In this document: positions 52,831-60,650 of the stretch, one piece after another
Numbering within the stretch: position 1 is the first letter of the stretch
Layout of the letters: each line of letters begins with the position of its first letter
Source: Treponema sp. J25
Lineage (GTDB): Bacteria > Spirochaetota > Spirochaetia > Treponematales > Breznakiellaceae
NCBI RefSeq assembly: GCF_004343725.1
Contig: NZ_PTQW01000037.1
Location: forward strand, 17,393 to 81,392
Direction: 5' to 3'
Length of the DNA stretch: 64,000 nt
Made by a program: the position numbers and the translations under genes
The notes under the pieces: model-generated
What the model was told of the DNA's origin: nothing
Database searches by the model: none
Seen by the model: only the letters and a program-made list of their open reading frames with translations

Positions 52831-53514
52831 ATGAACACCATAGGCTGGTATGAAATCTTCGAAATTAGTGGCCGCAGCCTCCTATTCGCCCTGGTGGCGA
52901 CCCTCTTCGCCCTGCTGGTGGGGGTTCCCGTCGGCTTTGCGCTGGGACATCCCCGCCCCTGCGGTTCGACGCTCCACCGTTTGCTGGTCTCCCTGGTGGG
53001 GGCCCTGACGGCCCTGCCTACCGTAACCCTTGGTCTTGTGTTGTACCTCCTGTTTTCCCGCAGCGGGCCCCTGGGCTTCCTGGATCTTCTTTACAAGCCC
53101 GGCCTGGTAATCTTTGGAGAAACCCTCCTGGCCCTTCCCCTGGTAATCCATCACCTGTACTCGGGACTGCATCGACCAGGGGACAGCAGAACCCTCCTTC
53201 TCCACGAAACGCTGATCACCTTAGGAGCCCAGGGGCCCGGCTACCTCTGGGCAATGATTCGTGAAAAGTCTCCCCTGGTCTGGGGGGCCGCAACCCTTGC
53301 TTTTGGAAGGATTCTGGGCGAGGTGGGGCTTGTGATGATGGTAGGGGGAAATATCCGGTTCTTTACCCGCACCATGACCACCACCATCGCCCTGGAAACT
53401 TCCCGGGGAAATCTGCCGGAAGCGGTTCTTCTCGGCATACTCCTTGTCGCCATGGCGCTGGCAGTCAATATCCTGTTTCACTGGTTCCAGCAGCAGGAAG
53501 AAAAGATGGGGTAA
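52831..53514 (+). CDS. tupB: Tungstate ABC transporter permease TupB
   Basis: A 227-residue permease with five or six helices. The TupB-type features are ALPTVTLGLVLYLLFSRSGPLG and LITLGAQGPGYLWAMIREK, the cytoplasmic coupling loop, followed by FGRILGEVGLVMMVGGNI. AGGAG upstream; starts 8 bases after the tupA stop. Works with TupA and the following ATPase. Confidence 0.92.
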   Translation: MNTIGWYEIFEISGRSLLFALVATLFALLVGVPVGFALGHPRPCGSTLHRLLVSLVGALTALPTVTLGLVLYLLFSRSGPLGFLDLLYKPGLVIFGETLLALPLVIHHLYSGLHRPGDSRTLLLHETLITLGAQGPGYLWAMIREKSPLVWGAATLAFGRILGEVGLVMMVGGNIRFFTRTMTTTIALETSRGNLPEAVLLGILLVAMALAVNILFHWFQQQEEKMG

Positions 53515-53517
53515 TGG

Positions 53518-54255
53518 ATGGATATGCGAAGGAAATGTTTTCTTTTTAAAGATGTTTTCTTTTCCTATGCTTCTTTCCAGAACGGGCGAAGAGCCAGAAT
53601 CCCCGGGACATCCCGCCCCCGGGAAACCTTTTCGCTTTCTATTCCTTATCTTGAACTCGAGTGTTCCCGGCCAGTCCTTGTGGAAGGGCCCAACGGGTCA
53701 GGGAAAAGCACCTTTCTTAAGCTCTGTGGGGGCCTCCTTACCCCCCGACAGGGGAGCATTTCCTTCGATGGGACACCGCTTTTTCCTTTCCCTTCCCGAG
53801 CCCCCAATCGTTCCCCCTTCGTCGTATATGTCCATCCTACGCCCTATCTTTTTAAAGGCACCGGACGAGATAACCTGCTGCTACCCCTCGGATGGAAAGG
53901 TATTTCGGCCCAGGAAGGGGAGCGACAGCTTACCATGGTAAGTTCCCTTTTCAACCTGGAATCCCTCCTTGACCGGCCTTATTGGGCCTTTTCCAGCGGG
54001 GAAGCCCAGCGACTTGCCCTGGGACGGGCCCTGCTCGCAGAACCAGAGGTTCTGCTCTTAGACGAGCCCACCACCGCCCTGGATAAGGAGGCGGACCATC
54101 TTATAGACCGGCTCCTTGGGTATGCGGAAGAACGGGGGATTTCCCTTATGGTTGCCTCCCACGATCCCCTCATGCAAAGGCGGTGCACCGCCTCTCTTGA
54201 TATCAGCAGGTATTCTTCTTTTCACACTTCTGAGCAGCAAGGAGATTTTTCATGA
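53518..54255 (+). CDS. tupC: Tungstate ABC transporter ATPase TupC
   Basis: A 245-residue ATPase. Walker A GPNGSGKST, Walker B VLLLDEPTTALD and H-loop VASHD are standard; the signature is SSGEAQRLALGRAL instead of LSGGQ, an altered but Tup-like form. The N-terminal domain has about 15 extra residues (FQNGRRARIPGTSRPR). No C-terminal regulatory domain. Begins 3 bases after tupB and overlaps moeA by ATGA, binding transport to cofactor synthesis. Confidence 0.9.
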   Translation: MDMRRKCFLFKDVFFSYASFQNGRRARIPGTSRPRETFSLSIPYLELECSRPVLVEGPNGSGKSTFLKLCGGLLTPRQGSISFDGTPLFPFPSRAPNRSPFVVYVHPTPYLFKGTGRDNLLLPLGWKGISAQEGERQLTMVSSLFNLESLLDRPYWAFSSGEAQRLALGRALLAEPEVLLLDEPTTALDKEADHLIDRLLGYAEERGISLMVASHDPLMQRRCTASLDISRYSSFHTSEQQGDFS

Positions 54256-55553
54256 ACAACGCCCTCCATCCTGACGAGGCCCTCAACCTCCTGTTAGATA
54301 CCATCGACCGGCTTACCCCTACGAGGCAGCCTTCCTGTGAGGTCCTCCCGTTGGAAGAAACCCTGGGAAGGGTTCTTCCCTATCCGGTGTATTCCCCCAT
54401 TGACCAGCCACCCTTTCCCAAGGCAGCCATGGATGGATATGCCCACGCAGCCCCGGAGGAGTCTTCGCGGCCCCCTTCTTTTCGGGTGGTGGGGACCGTT
54501 GGAGCCGGCGAACGGTTTCCCCGGCCCCTGGCGAGCGGCGAAGCGGTACGGATTATGACAGGAGCCCCCCTGCCAGGGGGGACCGTGGGGGTCCAGCGGG
54601 TAGAATGGACCCGGCTTGAAGGAGAGCGGGTGTATTTTACCCGTCCTGAGACGGCCCCTAATCGCATAGAGGCGGGAGAAAATGGCAGGACCGGAGAACT
54701 TTTGCTTACCCCCCGGATCCTCTCCAGCCAGGATGTGGGGGTCCTGGCCGCGGCGGGATACCGCTCTGTGGGGGTTAGTAAAAGACCGAAGGTGGCGATC
54801 TTTTCCACGGGGGATGAAATTAAGGCGCCCCGCTTTACCGTTCCCCAATCGGACGGGATGGAAGAGGCCTTGCTTCCATCAAAGGCAATCGGCGACCTTA
54901 TCCAGCAGGCCACAGTGGAACTGGATGGTAGGTACATCTATGACTCTAATGGCTATCAACTCACAACCCATGCCCTGAGTGCGGGGGCTCAGGTCCAATT
55001 TCTGGGGATTCTTCCCGACAGGCCAGAACTCCTTAAGGCCAGGATCGCCGAAGCCCTACACGACCACGATATCCTTATCCTTTCCGGCGGCGTCTCCATG
55101 GGGGATTATGACTACCTGCCCCGGATTGTTGGGGACTTGGGCTTTACCATCCTCTTTCACGGACTTGCCATGCGACCGGGAAAACCGACCCTGGGCGCCA
55201 TCCGGGCAGGGAAACTCCTCTTTGGCCTGCCGGGGAATCCCCTTTCTACCTTTGTGAATTTTGAGGTGCTTATCCGCCCCGTGGTATATCGACTCATGGG
55301 ACTTCATTGGGAAGCCCCCCGTGTTCGGGGAACCCTTACGGAAGACCTGAGACGAAAGGGAACCGATCGGGTGGAATTCCTTCCGATATGGTTTGATTAC
55401 GAACAACAGCAGGTGGTTCCCCTGCCCTATCACGGCTCTTCCATGATCACCGTTCTGGCAAAGGCTAACGGCCTTATCCGAATGGACGTAGGGGTATCCC
55501 ATCTACCCAAAGGAGCAGCGGTATATGTACGACCGATTCGGCCGTTCTATTGA
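54252..55553 (+). CDS. moeA: Molybdopterin molybdenumtransferase MoeA
   Basis: A 433-residue enzyme that inserts molybdate or tungstate into adenylylated molybdopterin. Seen: QPPFPKAAMDGYA (domain with the metal site), RIMTGAPLP, the MogA-like domain with VAIFSTGDEI, SGGVSMGDYDYLP and GLPGNPLSTFVNFEV, then the C-terminal domain. A 15-20 residue insert follows STGDEI (APRFTVPQSDGMEEAL), before the usual YDSNGYQL. Overlaps tupC by four bases and moaA by 29. With tungstate uptake in the operon, tungsten insertion is plausible. Confidence 0.94.
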   Translation: MNNALHPDEALNLLLDTIDRLTPTRQPSCEVLPLEETLGRVLPYPVYSPIDQPPFPKAAMDGYAHAAPEESSRPPSFRVVGTVGAGERFPRPLASGEAVRIMTGAPLPGGTVGVQRVEWTRLEGERVYFTRPETAPNRIEAGENGRTGELLLTPRILSSQDVGVLAAAGYRSVGVSKRPKVAIFSTGDEIKAPRFTVPQSDGMEEALLPSKAIGDLIQQATVELDGRYIYDSNGYQLTTHALSAGAQVQFLGILPDRPELLKARIAEALHDHDILILSGGVSMGDYDYLPRIVGDLGFTILFHGLAMRPGKPTLGAIRAGKLLFGLPGNPLSTFVNFEVLIRPVVYRLMGLHWEAPRVRGTLTEDLRRKGTDRVEFLPIWFDYEQQQVVPLPYHGSSMITVLAKANGLIRMDVGVSHLPKGAAVYVRPIRPFY

Positions 55554-56352
55554 GTACCTCCGGATTTCCGTTACGGACCGGTGCAACCTTCGTTGTCGCT
55601 ACTGCATGGACGAAGAGGGGATCCCCCTTCTCCCGAAAGAGCAGATCCTATCGTATGAAGCTATCATCCAGATTGCCCGGACGGCCTGTTCCTTAGGGTT
55701 CACCAAAATTCGCCTTACCGGCGGGGAACCCCTGGTGCGGTCTAATCTGGTCTACCTTGTCCGGGAACTGGCCCACATTCCCGGCCTCAAGACCCTGGCC
55801 CTCACCACCAACGGAACCCTCCTCGCAGACCAGGCTGCAGCCTTAAAAGCGGCGGGCCTCCAAAAGGTTAATGTGTCGCTGGATACGCTGGATCCAGAGT
55901 TCTTCCGCTGGCTTACCCGCGGGGGGGACCTTGCCCCGGTTGTTGAAGGGCTCCGGGCCGCCCAGAAGGTCGACCTCCCCATCAAAATTAACACGGTGGT
56001 TCTTTCGTCCTCCTTACTCACCGCAGGGAAAGCCGCCGGAACCGCAGGAGAACAGGATATCGAACAGGTACGGGCCTTTGCTTCTTCTATCGGGGCAGAA
56101 CACCAGTGTATCGCCCAGTATCGGCTTGGGGATATCAAAACAGAGGGCCCCTACGAACGGCCGCCCCCCTGCGAAAACTGTAATCGATTGCGCCTCCTCG
56201 CCAACGGCACTCTGAGACCCTGCCTTCACTCGGACCTGGCGGTTCCCATCAACATGAACGATATTGAAGGAAGCTTTCAGCAGGCCCTGAGGATAAAACC
56301 CTATCGGGGCGATCGCTGTCATCCCCAGGACCTTACCCAAATTGGAGGATAG
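55525..56352 (+). CDS. moaA: GTP 3',8-cyclase MoaA, short form
   Basis: Radical SAM enzyme that starts molybdopterin synthesis from GTP. The N-terminal cluster is CNLRCRYC, with [10 protein letters not shown] and SLDTLDPE. The second [4Fe-4S] cluster CENC...LRPC is present and the functional C-terminal Gly-Gly is kept (QIGG). At 275 residues it is about 55 shorter than usual: the stretch between the barrel strand near residue 190 and the second cluster is reduced, with loss of the usual FxExMP segment. The frame is intact. AAAGGAG lies upstream, inside moeA. Confidence 0.88.
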   Translation: MYDRFGRSIEYLRISVTDRCNLRCRYCMDEEGIPLLPKEQILSYEAIIQIARTACSLGFTKIRLTGGEPLVRSNLVYLVRELAHIPGLKTLALTTNGTLLADQAAALKAAGLQKVNVSLDTLDPEFFRWLTRGGDLAPVVEGLRAAQKVDLPIKINTVVLSSSLLTAGKAAGTAGEQDIEQVRAFASSIGAEHQCIAQYRLGDIKTEGPYERPPPCENCNRLRLLANGTLRPCLHSDLAVPINMNDIEGSFQQALRIKPYRGDRCHPQDLTQIGG

Positions 56353-56353
56353 G

Positions 56354-56836
56354 ATGGAACAGGAAATTTCCCATGGCCTCACCCATATCAATGAGCACGG
56401 CAAGGCCCAGATGGTGGACATTTCAGGCAAAGAACGGGTCCGTCGCACCGCCCGGGCGGCGGGCTTTGTTCGGATGAGTGCCGCCACCCTGCAGGCCATA
56501 CGGGATAATACCATCGCCAAGGGGGATGTCCTGGCCACAGCCCGCATCGCCGGGATCATGGCGGCCAAAGAAACCAGTCGCCTCATCCCCCTCTGTCACA
56601 ACATCGAAATTGAACAGGTTACCATCGATCTTGACCTTACCGATGCGGGGGTTCGCATTGAAGCCCGTTGCGTGTGTACCGATAAAACCGGGATCGAAAT
56701 GGAAGCCCTAACGGCCGTTTCGGTTGCCGCCCTCACTATCTATGACATGTGTAAGGCTATCGACAAAGGCATGGTGATCGAAACCATCCACCTGATTGAA
56801 AAAACAAAGGAGGTTCTCCATGAAACCACCCATTAA
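56354..56836 (+). CDS. moaC: Cyclic pyranopterin monophosphate synthase MoaC
   Basis: A 160-residue enzyme that completes cyclic pyranopterin monophosphate from the MoaA product. Conserved parts: [46 protein letters not shown] (catalytic His region), [20 protein letters not shown] and [10 protein letters not shown] (catalytic Lys). Starts at ATG with GGAGG upstream, one base after the moaA stop, and overlaps the MOSC gene by 17 bases. Confidence 0.96.
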   Translation: MEQEISHGLTHINEHGKAQMVDISGKERVRRTARAAGFVRMSAATLQAIRDNTIAKGDVLATARIAGIMAAKETSRLIPLCHNIEIEQVTIDLDLTDAGVRIEARCVCTDKTGIEMEALTAVSVAALTIYDMCKAIDKGMVIETIHLIEKTKEVLHETTH

Positions 56837-57566
56837 CAAAGGCCCCCTTTCCGCGGATCAGGGCGCTTTCCCGGCACATGCGGGGGGAAAGCAGCTTTCC
56901 TCACCGGCATATGCCGGGGGAGACCGGTCGGTTAAGGCCGACCCTGCTTTAGAAAAGCGGGAAAAAGACGCCGGAGATCATCCTTCCCCGGAAAACCGGC
57001 AGAGGGATTTTCCGGGCCAGCGCTACCGGGGAACCTTTCGTATCGTCTCCATTAATGTCTCCCCTGCCACGGGGGTCCGCAAAACCCCCGTAGAAAGGGC
57101 GGAATTCCTTCCCGGTTTTGGCCTTGCAGGGGATGCCCACGGGGGGCTTAAAGAGGATCGACAGGTTTCACTCCTCGCATGGGAAGACATTCAACAGGCA
57201 AATCAGGCGCTCCTCACCTATGAACAAAGGGGGCTTTCCTGTACCAAGGCCGCCGAGCATCGAAATGAGGGTACTGTACAGGACAGCGCCTGGCCATCCT
57301 CCCCGGAGGATTTTTCGCTTATGCCGGGGGACTTCGCAGAAAACCTGACCACCGAAGGGGTGGCGCTTACGGAATTGCCCCTCGGCTCTCACCTGGTGAT
57401 TGGGCCGGTGGTCCTGGAAGTTTCTAAAATAGGGAAGGAGTGCCATGCGGCATGCGAGATTCGCCGCCTCGTGGGAGACTGTATCATGCCCCGGCGGGGG
57501 ATTTTCGCCCGGGTGATCAACGGAGGAGTAATTCATCGTGACGATATGGGTGCTTACTATTTCTGA
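56820..57566 (+). CDS. MOSC-domain protein with hairpin-coding N-terminal extension
   Basis: A 248-residue protein whose C-terminal MOSC domain (about 78-248) resembles stand-alone MOSC proteins encoded with mog/moa genes: [46 protein letters not shown], and [19 protein letters not shown] with the conserved Cys. MOSC domains bind or transfer sulfur or sulfurated cofactor. The first about 70 residues and a mid insert (about 140-165) are low in complexity. The N-terminal region is encoded by five or more successive hairpins. AAAGGAGG upstream; no downstream start codon could exclude the extension. Overlaps mog by 29 bases. Confidence 0.85.
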   Translation: MKPPINKGPLSADQGAFPAHAGGKQLSSPAYAGGDRSVKADPALEKREKDAGDHPSPENRQRDFPGQRYRGTFRIVSINVSPATGVRKTPVERAEFLPGFGLAGDAHGGLKEDRQVSLLAWEDIQQANQALLTYEQRGLSCTKAAEHRNEGTVQDSAWPSSPEDFSLMPGDFAENLTTEGVALTELPLGSHLVIGPVVLEVSKIGKECHAACEIRRLVGDCIMPRRGIFARVINGGVIHRDDMGAYYF

Positions 57567-58203
57567 CCGGGCAAGCCAGGGCATATATGCCGACAGGGCG
57601 GGCCCGGCGGTCATGGAAGAACTGGAACGACTCCTTTCACCGCCCCCCCGTTTCTTCTACCGCTGTGTTCCCGATGGGTACGATTCGGTACTTATCGCCC
57701 TTACCGAAGCGGCGGGTCTTACTCAAAGAGGTTCCCATTGGGAAGCGATGTCCCCGAGGGAATCCATGAACCACCCGGAAGCGATGTCCCCTGGGGAAAC
57801 CATAAACCAGCCGGGAGCAATGTTCCCCCGGAAGGCAATGCACCAGCCAGGGACGATGGATTATACGGGGACGGTGAACGATAGTGGGGCGGAGTCTATC
57901 AGCACAGCCCCGCCGGACTGGATCATCACGGTAGGTGGCACGGGCATCGGCCCCCGGGATACCACGCCGGAGGCAACCCGGGCCTTTATTGAGGGGGAAA
58001 TCCCTGGCCTGGGGGAGTATCTCCGCCAGAAATCCCTGGAAGAAACGGTTTTTGCGGTCTTTTCCCGGGGCATTGTCGGCTACCGTGGCACTACCCTGGT
58101 GGCAAATTTCCCCGGAAGTGAACGGGCCGCCCGCTTCTATGCCCGGCAGCTTGCGCCCCTCATGGACCATGCCCTCCGCATGCGCCGGGGCGAGGGGCAT
58201 TAA
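57538..58203 (+). CDS. mog: Molybdopterin adenylyltransferase (MogA/MoaB-like) with repeat insert
   Basis: A 221-residue protein adenylating molybdopterin before metal insertion by MoeA. Family motifs: [20 protein letters not shown] at the start, DWIITVGGTGIGPRDTTPEAT (molybdopterin-binding) and SRGIVGYRGTTLVANFPGS. A 48-residue insert (68-115) made of four 12-residue repeats separates the first strand region from the GGTG motif; normal members are about 165-175 residues. Start is GTG with GGAGGAG upstream. Last gene of the operon; no moaD, moaE or mobA is seen. Confidence 0.9.
   Translation: MTIWVLTISDRASQGIYADRAGPAVMEELERLLSPPPRFFYRCVPDGYDSVLIALTEAAGLTQRGSHWEAMSPRESMNHPEAMSPGETINQPGAMFPRKAMHQPGTMDYTGTVNDSGAESISTAPPDWIITVGGTGIGPRDTTPEATRAFIEGEIPGLGEYLRQKSLEETVFAVFSRGIVGYRGTTLVANFPGSERAARFYARQLAPLMDHALRMRRGEGH
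57739..57882 (+). repeat. In-frame 4 x 36-bp tandem repeat in mog
   Basis: Four 36-base units encode WEAMSPRESMNH, PEAMSPGETINQ, PGAMFPRKAMHQ and PGTMDYTGTVND. Units 1 and 2 are closest, and divergence rises towards unit 4. The insert is flanked by TTCCCATTGGGAA (57732-57744), a small palindrome, and includes TCCCCTGGGGA. Confidence 0.85.
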
Positions 58204-58746
58204 AACGACGTTTCCGGAACAACAAAGGCAGAAGCCTTTCCTACCCCTGCACCGGCCCCGCTCATCCTCCCAGGGGGCGCGCAAATGAGGGGCCCCTAAA
58301 TGAGGGCCCCACGGCCTCAAGTACCGATGAGGACTGTTCAGGCGCGACCCTAGACCCGGTGAGGGCCCCGCACGAGCATCTCCCCAAGAACAAGGAGAAG
58401 GGGCCCCTAAATGAGGGCCCCTCATTATCACTTCCCCGAGGTTCAAGAGGGGGACCCCCACGCTCATTTCCCCAAGAACAAGGGTAAGGCTTCCTCAAAA
58501 AGGGGCCCAGGTTCTTCCATCCACGTTCATCCCCTAAGATAAGGGTAAAGGGTCGTATTCCTCCAGAAAAGGGTCCCATCTCCCAAGAAAAGGCCCCTAC
58601 TCCAAAACGGGGGATCCTCATTTTCATCAGCCAGGGAAGGGGCAGGCTCGCACATCTTCCTTTTACAAAAGAGGTCTGTTTTCTGTTGAAGGGCCTGTAA
58701 AAAAACGGTGGCTCTGGTATACTTCTTATTAAAAGGAGGCTTTACA
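58204..58746. repeat. Degenerate G+C-rich repeats in the mog-LEA2 gap
   Basis: This 543-base gap has no credible gene. A 22-base sequence (GGGGCCCCTAAATGAGGG plus CCCC) occurs twice, at 58289-58310 and 58400-58421. A second motif, CAC(G)(A/C/T)(G/T)CAT followed by TCCCCAAGAACAAGG or a variant, begins at about 58371, 58459 and 58522, with a fragment near 58580. GGGGCCCC palindromes are frequent. The ribosome site of the LEA2 gene closes the region. Confidence 0.6.
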
Positions 58747-59730
58747 ATGCGATTAAGAATAAAGTACCTACCCCGTCGATGGTTACCCCTGGTATTGCTG
58801 CTCGGAACGGTTCCCCTCTGGGCCCAACTTGCCAAACCAAGCGCCGAAATCAAACGTTTTGAGCTTCAGTCTATGACGCTCCGGGACGTAACCTTTTTGT
58901 TTGAATTGGCGGTAAAGAATCCCTATCCGCTGGGACTTTCCTTTTCGGGGATGAGTCTTGATTTTTCGGTAGAAGGATCTAAGGTGTTTTCAACCCAAAG
59001 TCAGGGGGGCTTTAGTATCCCCGCAAACCAGGAAAAGGCCAACACCTTTACGGTTACCCTTACCTACGAAGCAATCATGAAACTGGTGAAGGACTATACC
59101 ACCAAAGAGTGGCTTAACACCGTCATTGACGGGGTTTTGCTCATCCCCCTGCCCAAGATGCCCGGTTTGCCGCCGGACATTAAATTTACTTATAAACTCG
59201 AAAAGAAGATCCCCGCCATAAAACCAGAGGTACGGCTCCTGGATTTTTCGGTGGAGCCCCCCACTGCAGCCCAGATAAGCCAGGCCCTCATCAAGGCGGG
59301 GAAAAAGGCCGACCCAGGTAAGGCCCGGCAGGTGTTTACGGATATCCTTTCAGGGAAAAAACCGGAGGCCCCCGTTATCGATCCCGCCGAATTGGACCTG
59401 CCCCTTTCGGTAAGCTTTATCTTGGAAATCCGCAACGATGCAAAGGCATCGCTGGTACCTCAGAAGTTGGGCTACGAACTGTTCATAAACGGCGAATCCC
59501 TTGTCATTGGAGATGCCCCAACGATCACCAGCGAAGGGAGCCGGACCCTGATAAAAGTAACGAACACCTTTAGCTCTAAACGGCTTTCTCAGGGAATCCG
59601 CGCCATCTTTGCAGAACGGAAAGGGACCTTCGAAATTCGGGGAAACGCCACTATAAAGTTGCCCGACGAGATTCGCAAAGAACCGGTACCCCTGGCTTTC
59701 CGGGAAGGGGGAGCGTTCTCGTTAAAATAG
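58747..59730 (+). CDS. Exported LEA type 2 (WHy)-like protein
   Basis: A 327-residue protein with a signal peptide (to about 30, ...VPLWAQ) and two LEA2-like beta-sandwich domains (about 31-145 and 205-315). Typical patterns are RDVTFLFELAVKNPYPLGLSFSG and the second ...SVSFILEIRNDAKASLVPQKLGYELFINGE. In bacteria such proteins are periplasmic or lipoprotein stress proteins; the function is unproven. AAGGAGG upstream. It stands alone after the repeats. Confidence 0.78.
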   Translation: MRLRIKYLPRRWLPLVLLLGTVPLWAQLAKPSAEIKRFELQSMTLRDVTFLFELAVKNPYPLGLSFSGMSLDFSVEGSKVFSTQSQGGFSIPANQEKANTFTVTLTYEAIMKLVKDYTTKEWLNTVIDGVLLIPLPKMPGLPPDIKFTYKLEKKIPAIKPEVRLLDFSVEPPTAAQISQALIKAGKKADPGKARQVFTDILSGKKPEAPVIDPAELDLPLSVSFILEIRNDAKASLVPQKLGYELFINGESLVIGDAPTITSEGSRTLIKVTNTFSSKRLSQGIRAIFAERKGTFEIRGNATIKLPDEIRKEPVPLAFREGGAFSLK

Positions 59731-59840
59731 AGAGGGGGTACCCAGGGGTATGCCAAGGGAGACCCCTATCTCCCTCATGAACGATGGATAGCGTGGTATG
59801 GAACGGTACGCTCCATACAATCAAAAGGGAAGGTAATTAT

Positions 59841-60551
59841 ATGTTCTATGCGGTGCTTACCATAGTGGTGCTAGCGATCCCCCTAGCCCTATCATTCGAC
59901 AAACGAGTAGCCTTTTATAAAAGCTGGCCCGCGGTTTTTCGGGCTATCCTCGTGGTATTGATCATTTTCGGTGGATGGGATGTGTGGAAGACATCCCTGG
60001 GGGTGTGGTCCTTTAATGACTCCTATGTAGGCCCCTGGCGTTTTCTGGGGCTCCCCCTGGGAGAATGGCTTTTCTTTATCGCCGTTCCCTATGCATGCAT
60101 ATTCATATTAGCCTGTGTCCGCTCCTATGTTCCGGATCGGAGGATCCCTTTCCCCGACTGGCTGTGGATGATACTCCTCCTGCTCTGCATTGCGGGGGGA
60201 ATCATCTTTTTTCACCTTATTTATACAGGGGTTGTTCTCATTTCCGTGGCCCTTGCGCTCCTGCTCCTTCGCATCCTTACCCCCCACAACCTGGGGTCCC
60301 GCAATTTCTGGCTTGCCCTGGGCCTTACCTACATCCCCTTCTGCATTGTTAACGGAGTTTTAACCGGCCTTCCGGTAGTGCTCTACAACAACAGGCACAA
60401 TACCACGATTCGCCTCGGCCCCATCCCGCTGGAAGACTTTTTATTCAGCCTTTCTCTCCTGCTTGTTTCGTTCAGCCTCTTTGATTGGTGGAATACGAAA
60501 TCCCAGGGAAAGCCCTCAGAGGTTAATGAGAAGTACCAGGCATATCCATAA
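59841..60551 (+). CDS. Lycopene cyclase-domain membrane protein
   Basis: A 236-residue protein with seven or so helices and two copies of the heterodimeric lycopene cyclase (CrtYc/CrtYd) pattern: GLPLGEWLFFIAVPYACIF and PIPLEDFLFSLSLLLV, with acidic residues in the PxE(D/W) motif. Such one-chain fused forms cyclise the ends of lycopene in Bacteroidetes, archaea and others, giving cyclic carotenoids. No other carotenoid gene is in the window. The ATG at 59841 has GGGAAGGT upstream. Placed 110 bases after the LEA2 gene. Confidence 0.8.
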   Translation: MFYAVLTIVVLAIPLALSFDKRVAFYKSWPAVFRAILVVLIIFGGWDVWKTSLGVWSFNDSYVGPWRFLGLPLGEWLFFIAVPYACIFILACVRSYVPDRRIPFPDWLWMILLLLCIAGGIIFFHLIYTGVVLISVALALLLLRILTPHNLGSRNFWLALGLTYIPFCIVNGVLTGLPVVLYNNRHNTTIRLGPIPLEDFLFSLSLLLVSFSLFDWWNTKSQGKPSEVNEKYQAYP

Positions 60552-60560
60552 GAAGTATAG

Positions 60561-60650
60561 CAGGAAAGCGAATTTCAGCCTGGGGGAGGAACGCCAGAGG
60601 GTAGCCCTCTTAATGCCCCATAGGGATCCAACAGGAAAGCGAGTTTCAGC
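60561..60650. repeat. Pair of 19-bp direct repeats
   Basis: CAGGAAAGCGAATTTCAGC (60561-60579) recurs as CAGGAAAGCGAGTTTCAGC (60632-60650), 18 of 19 identical, in the convergent gap. AGAGGG-TAG-CCCTCT (60596-60610) forms a hairpin between them. The second copy overlaps the end of the EAL gene. Confidence 0.55.

Noticed and set aside
55525..56352. Possible frameshift or internal deletion making moaA a pseudogene.
   Set aside because: The frame is continuous, both Fe-S clusters and the terminal Gly-Gly are present, and translation is coupled to its neighbours. It is reported as a short form instead.
57739..57882. Tandem repeats considered as a CRISPR-like array.
   Set aside because: The units abut without spacers, are in frame inside mog and diverge gradually; no cas gene is in the window.
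57637..58467. Long minus-strand open frame with PHLGAP and SWGDARA-like repeats across mog and the following gap.
   Set aside because: The repeats only reflect the mog minisatellite and the GGGGCCCC-rich intergenic units; there is no start signal and no family match.
60561..60650. Two direct repeats considered as a minimal CRISPR.
   Set aside because: Only two copies, a spacer of 52 bases that forms a hairpin, and no cas genes.
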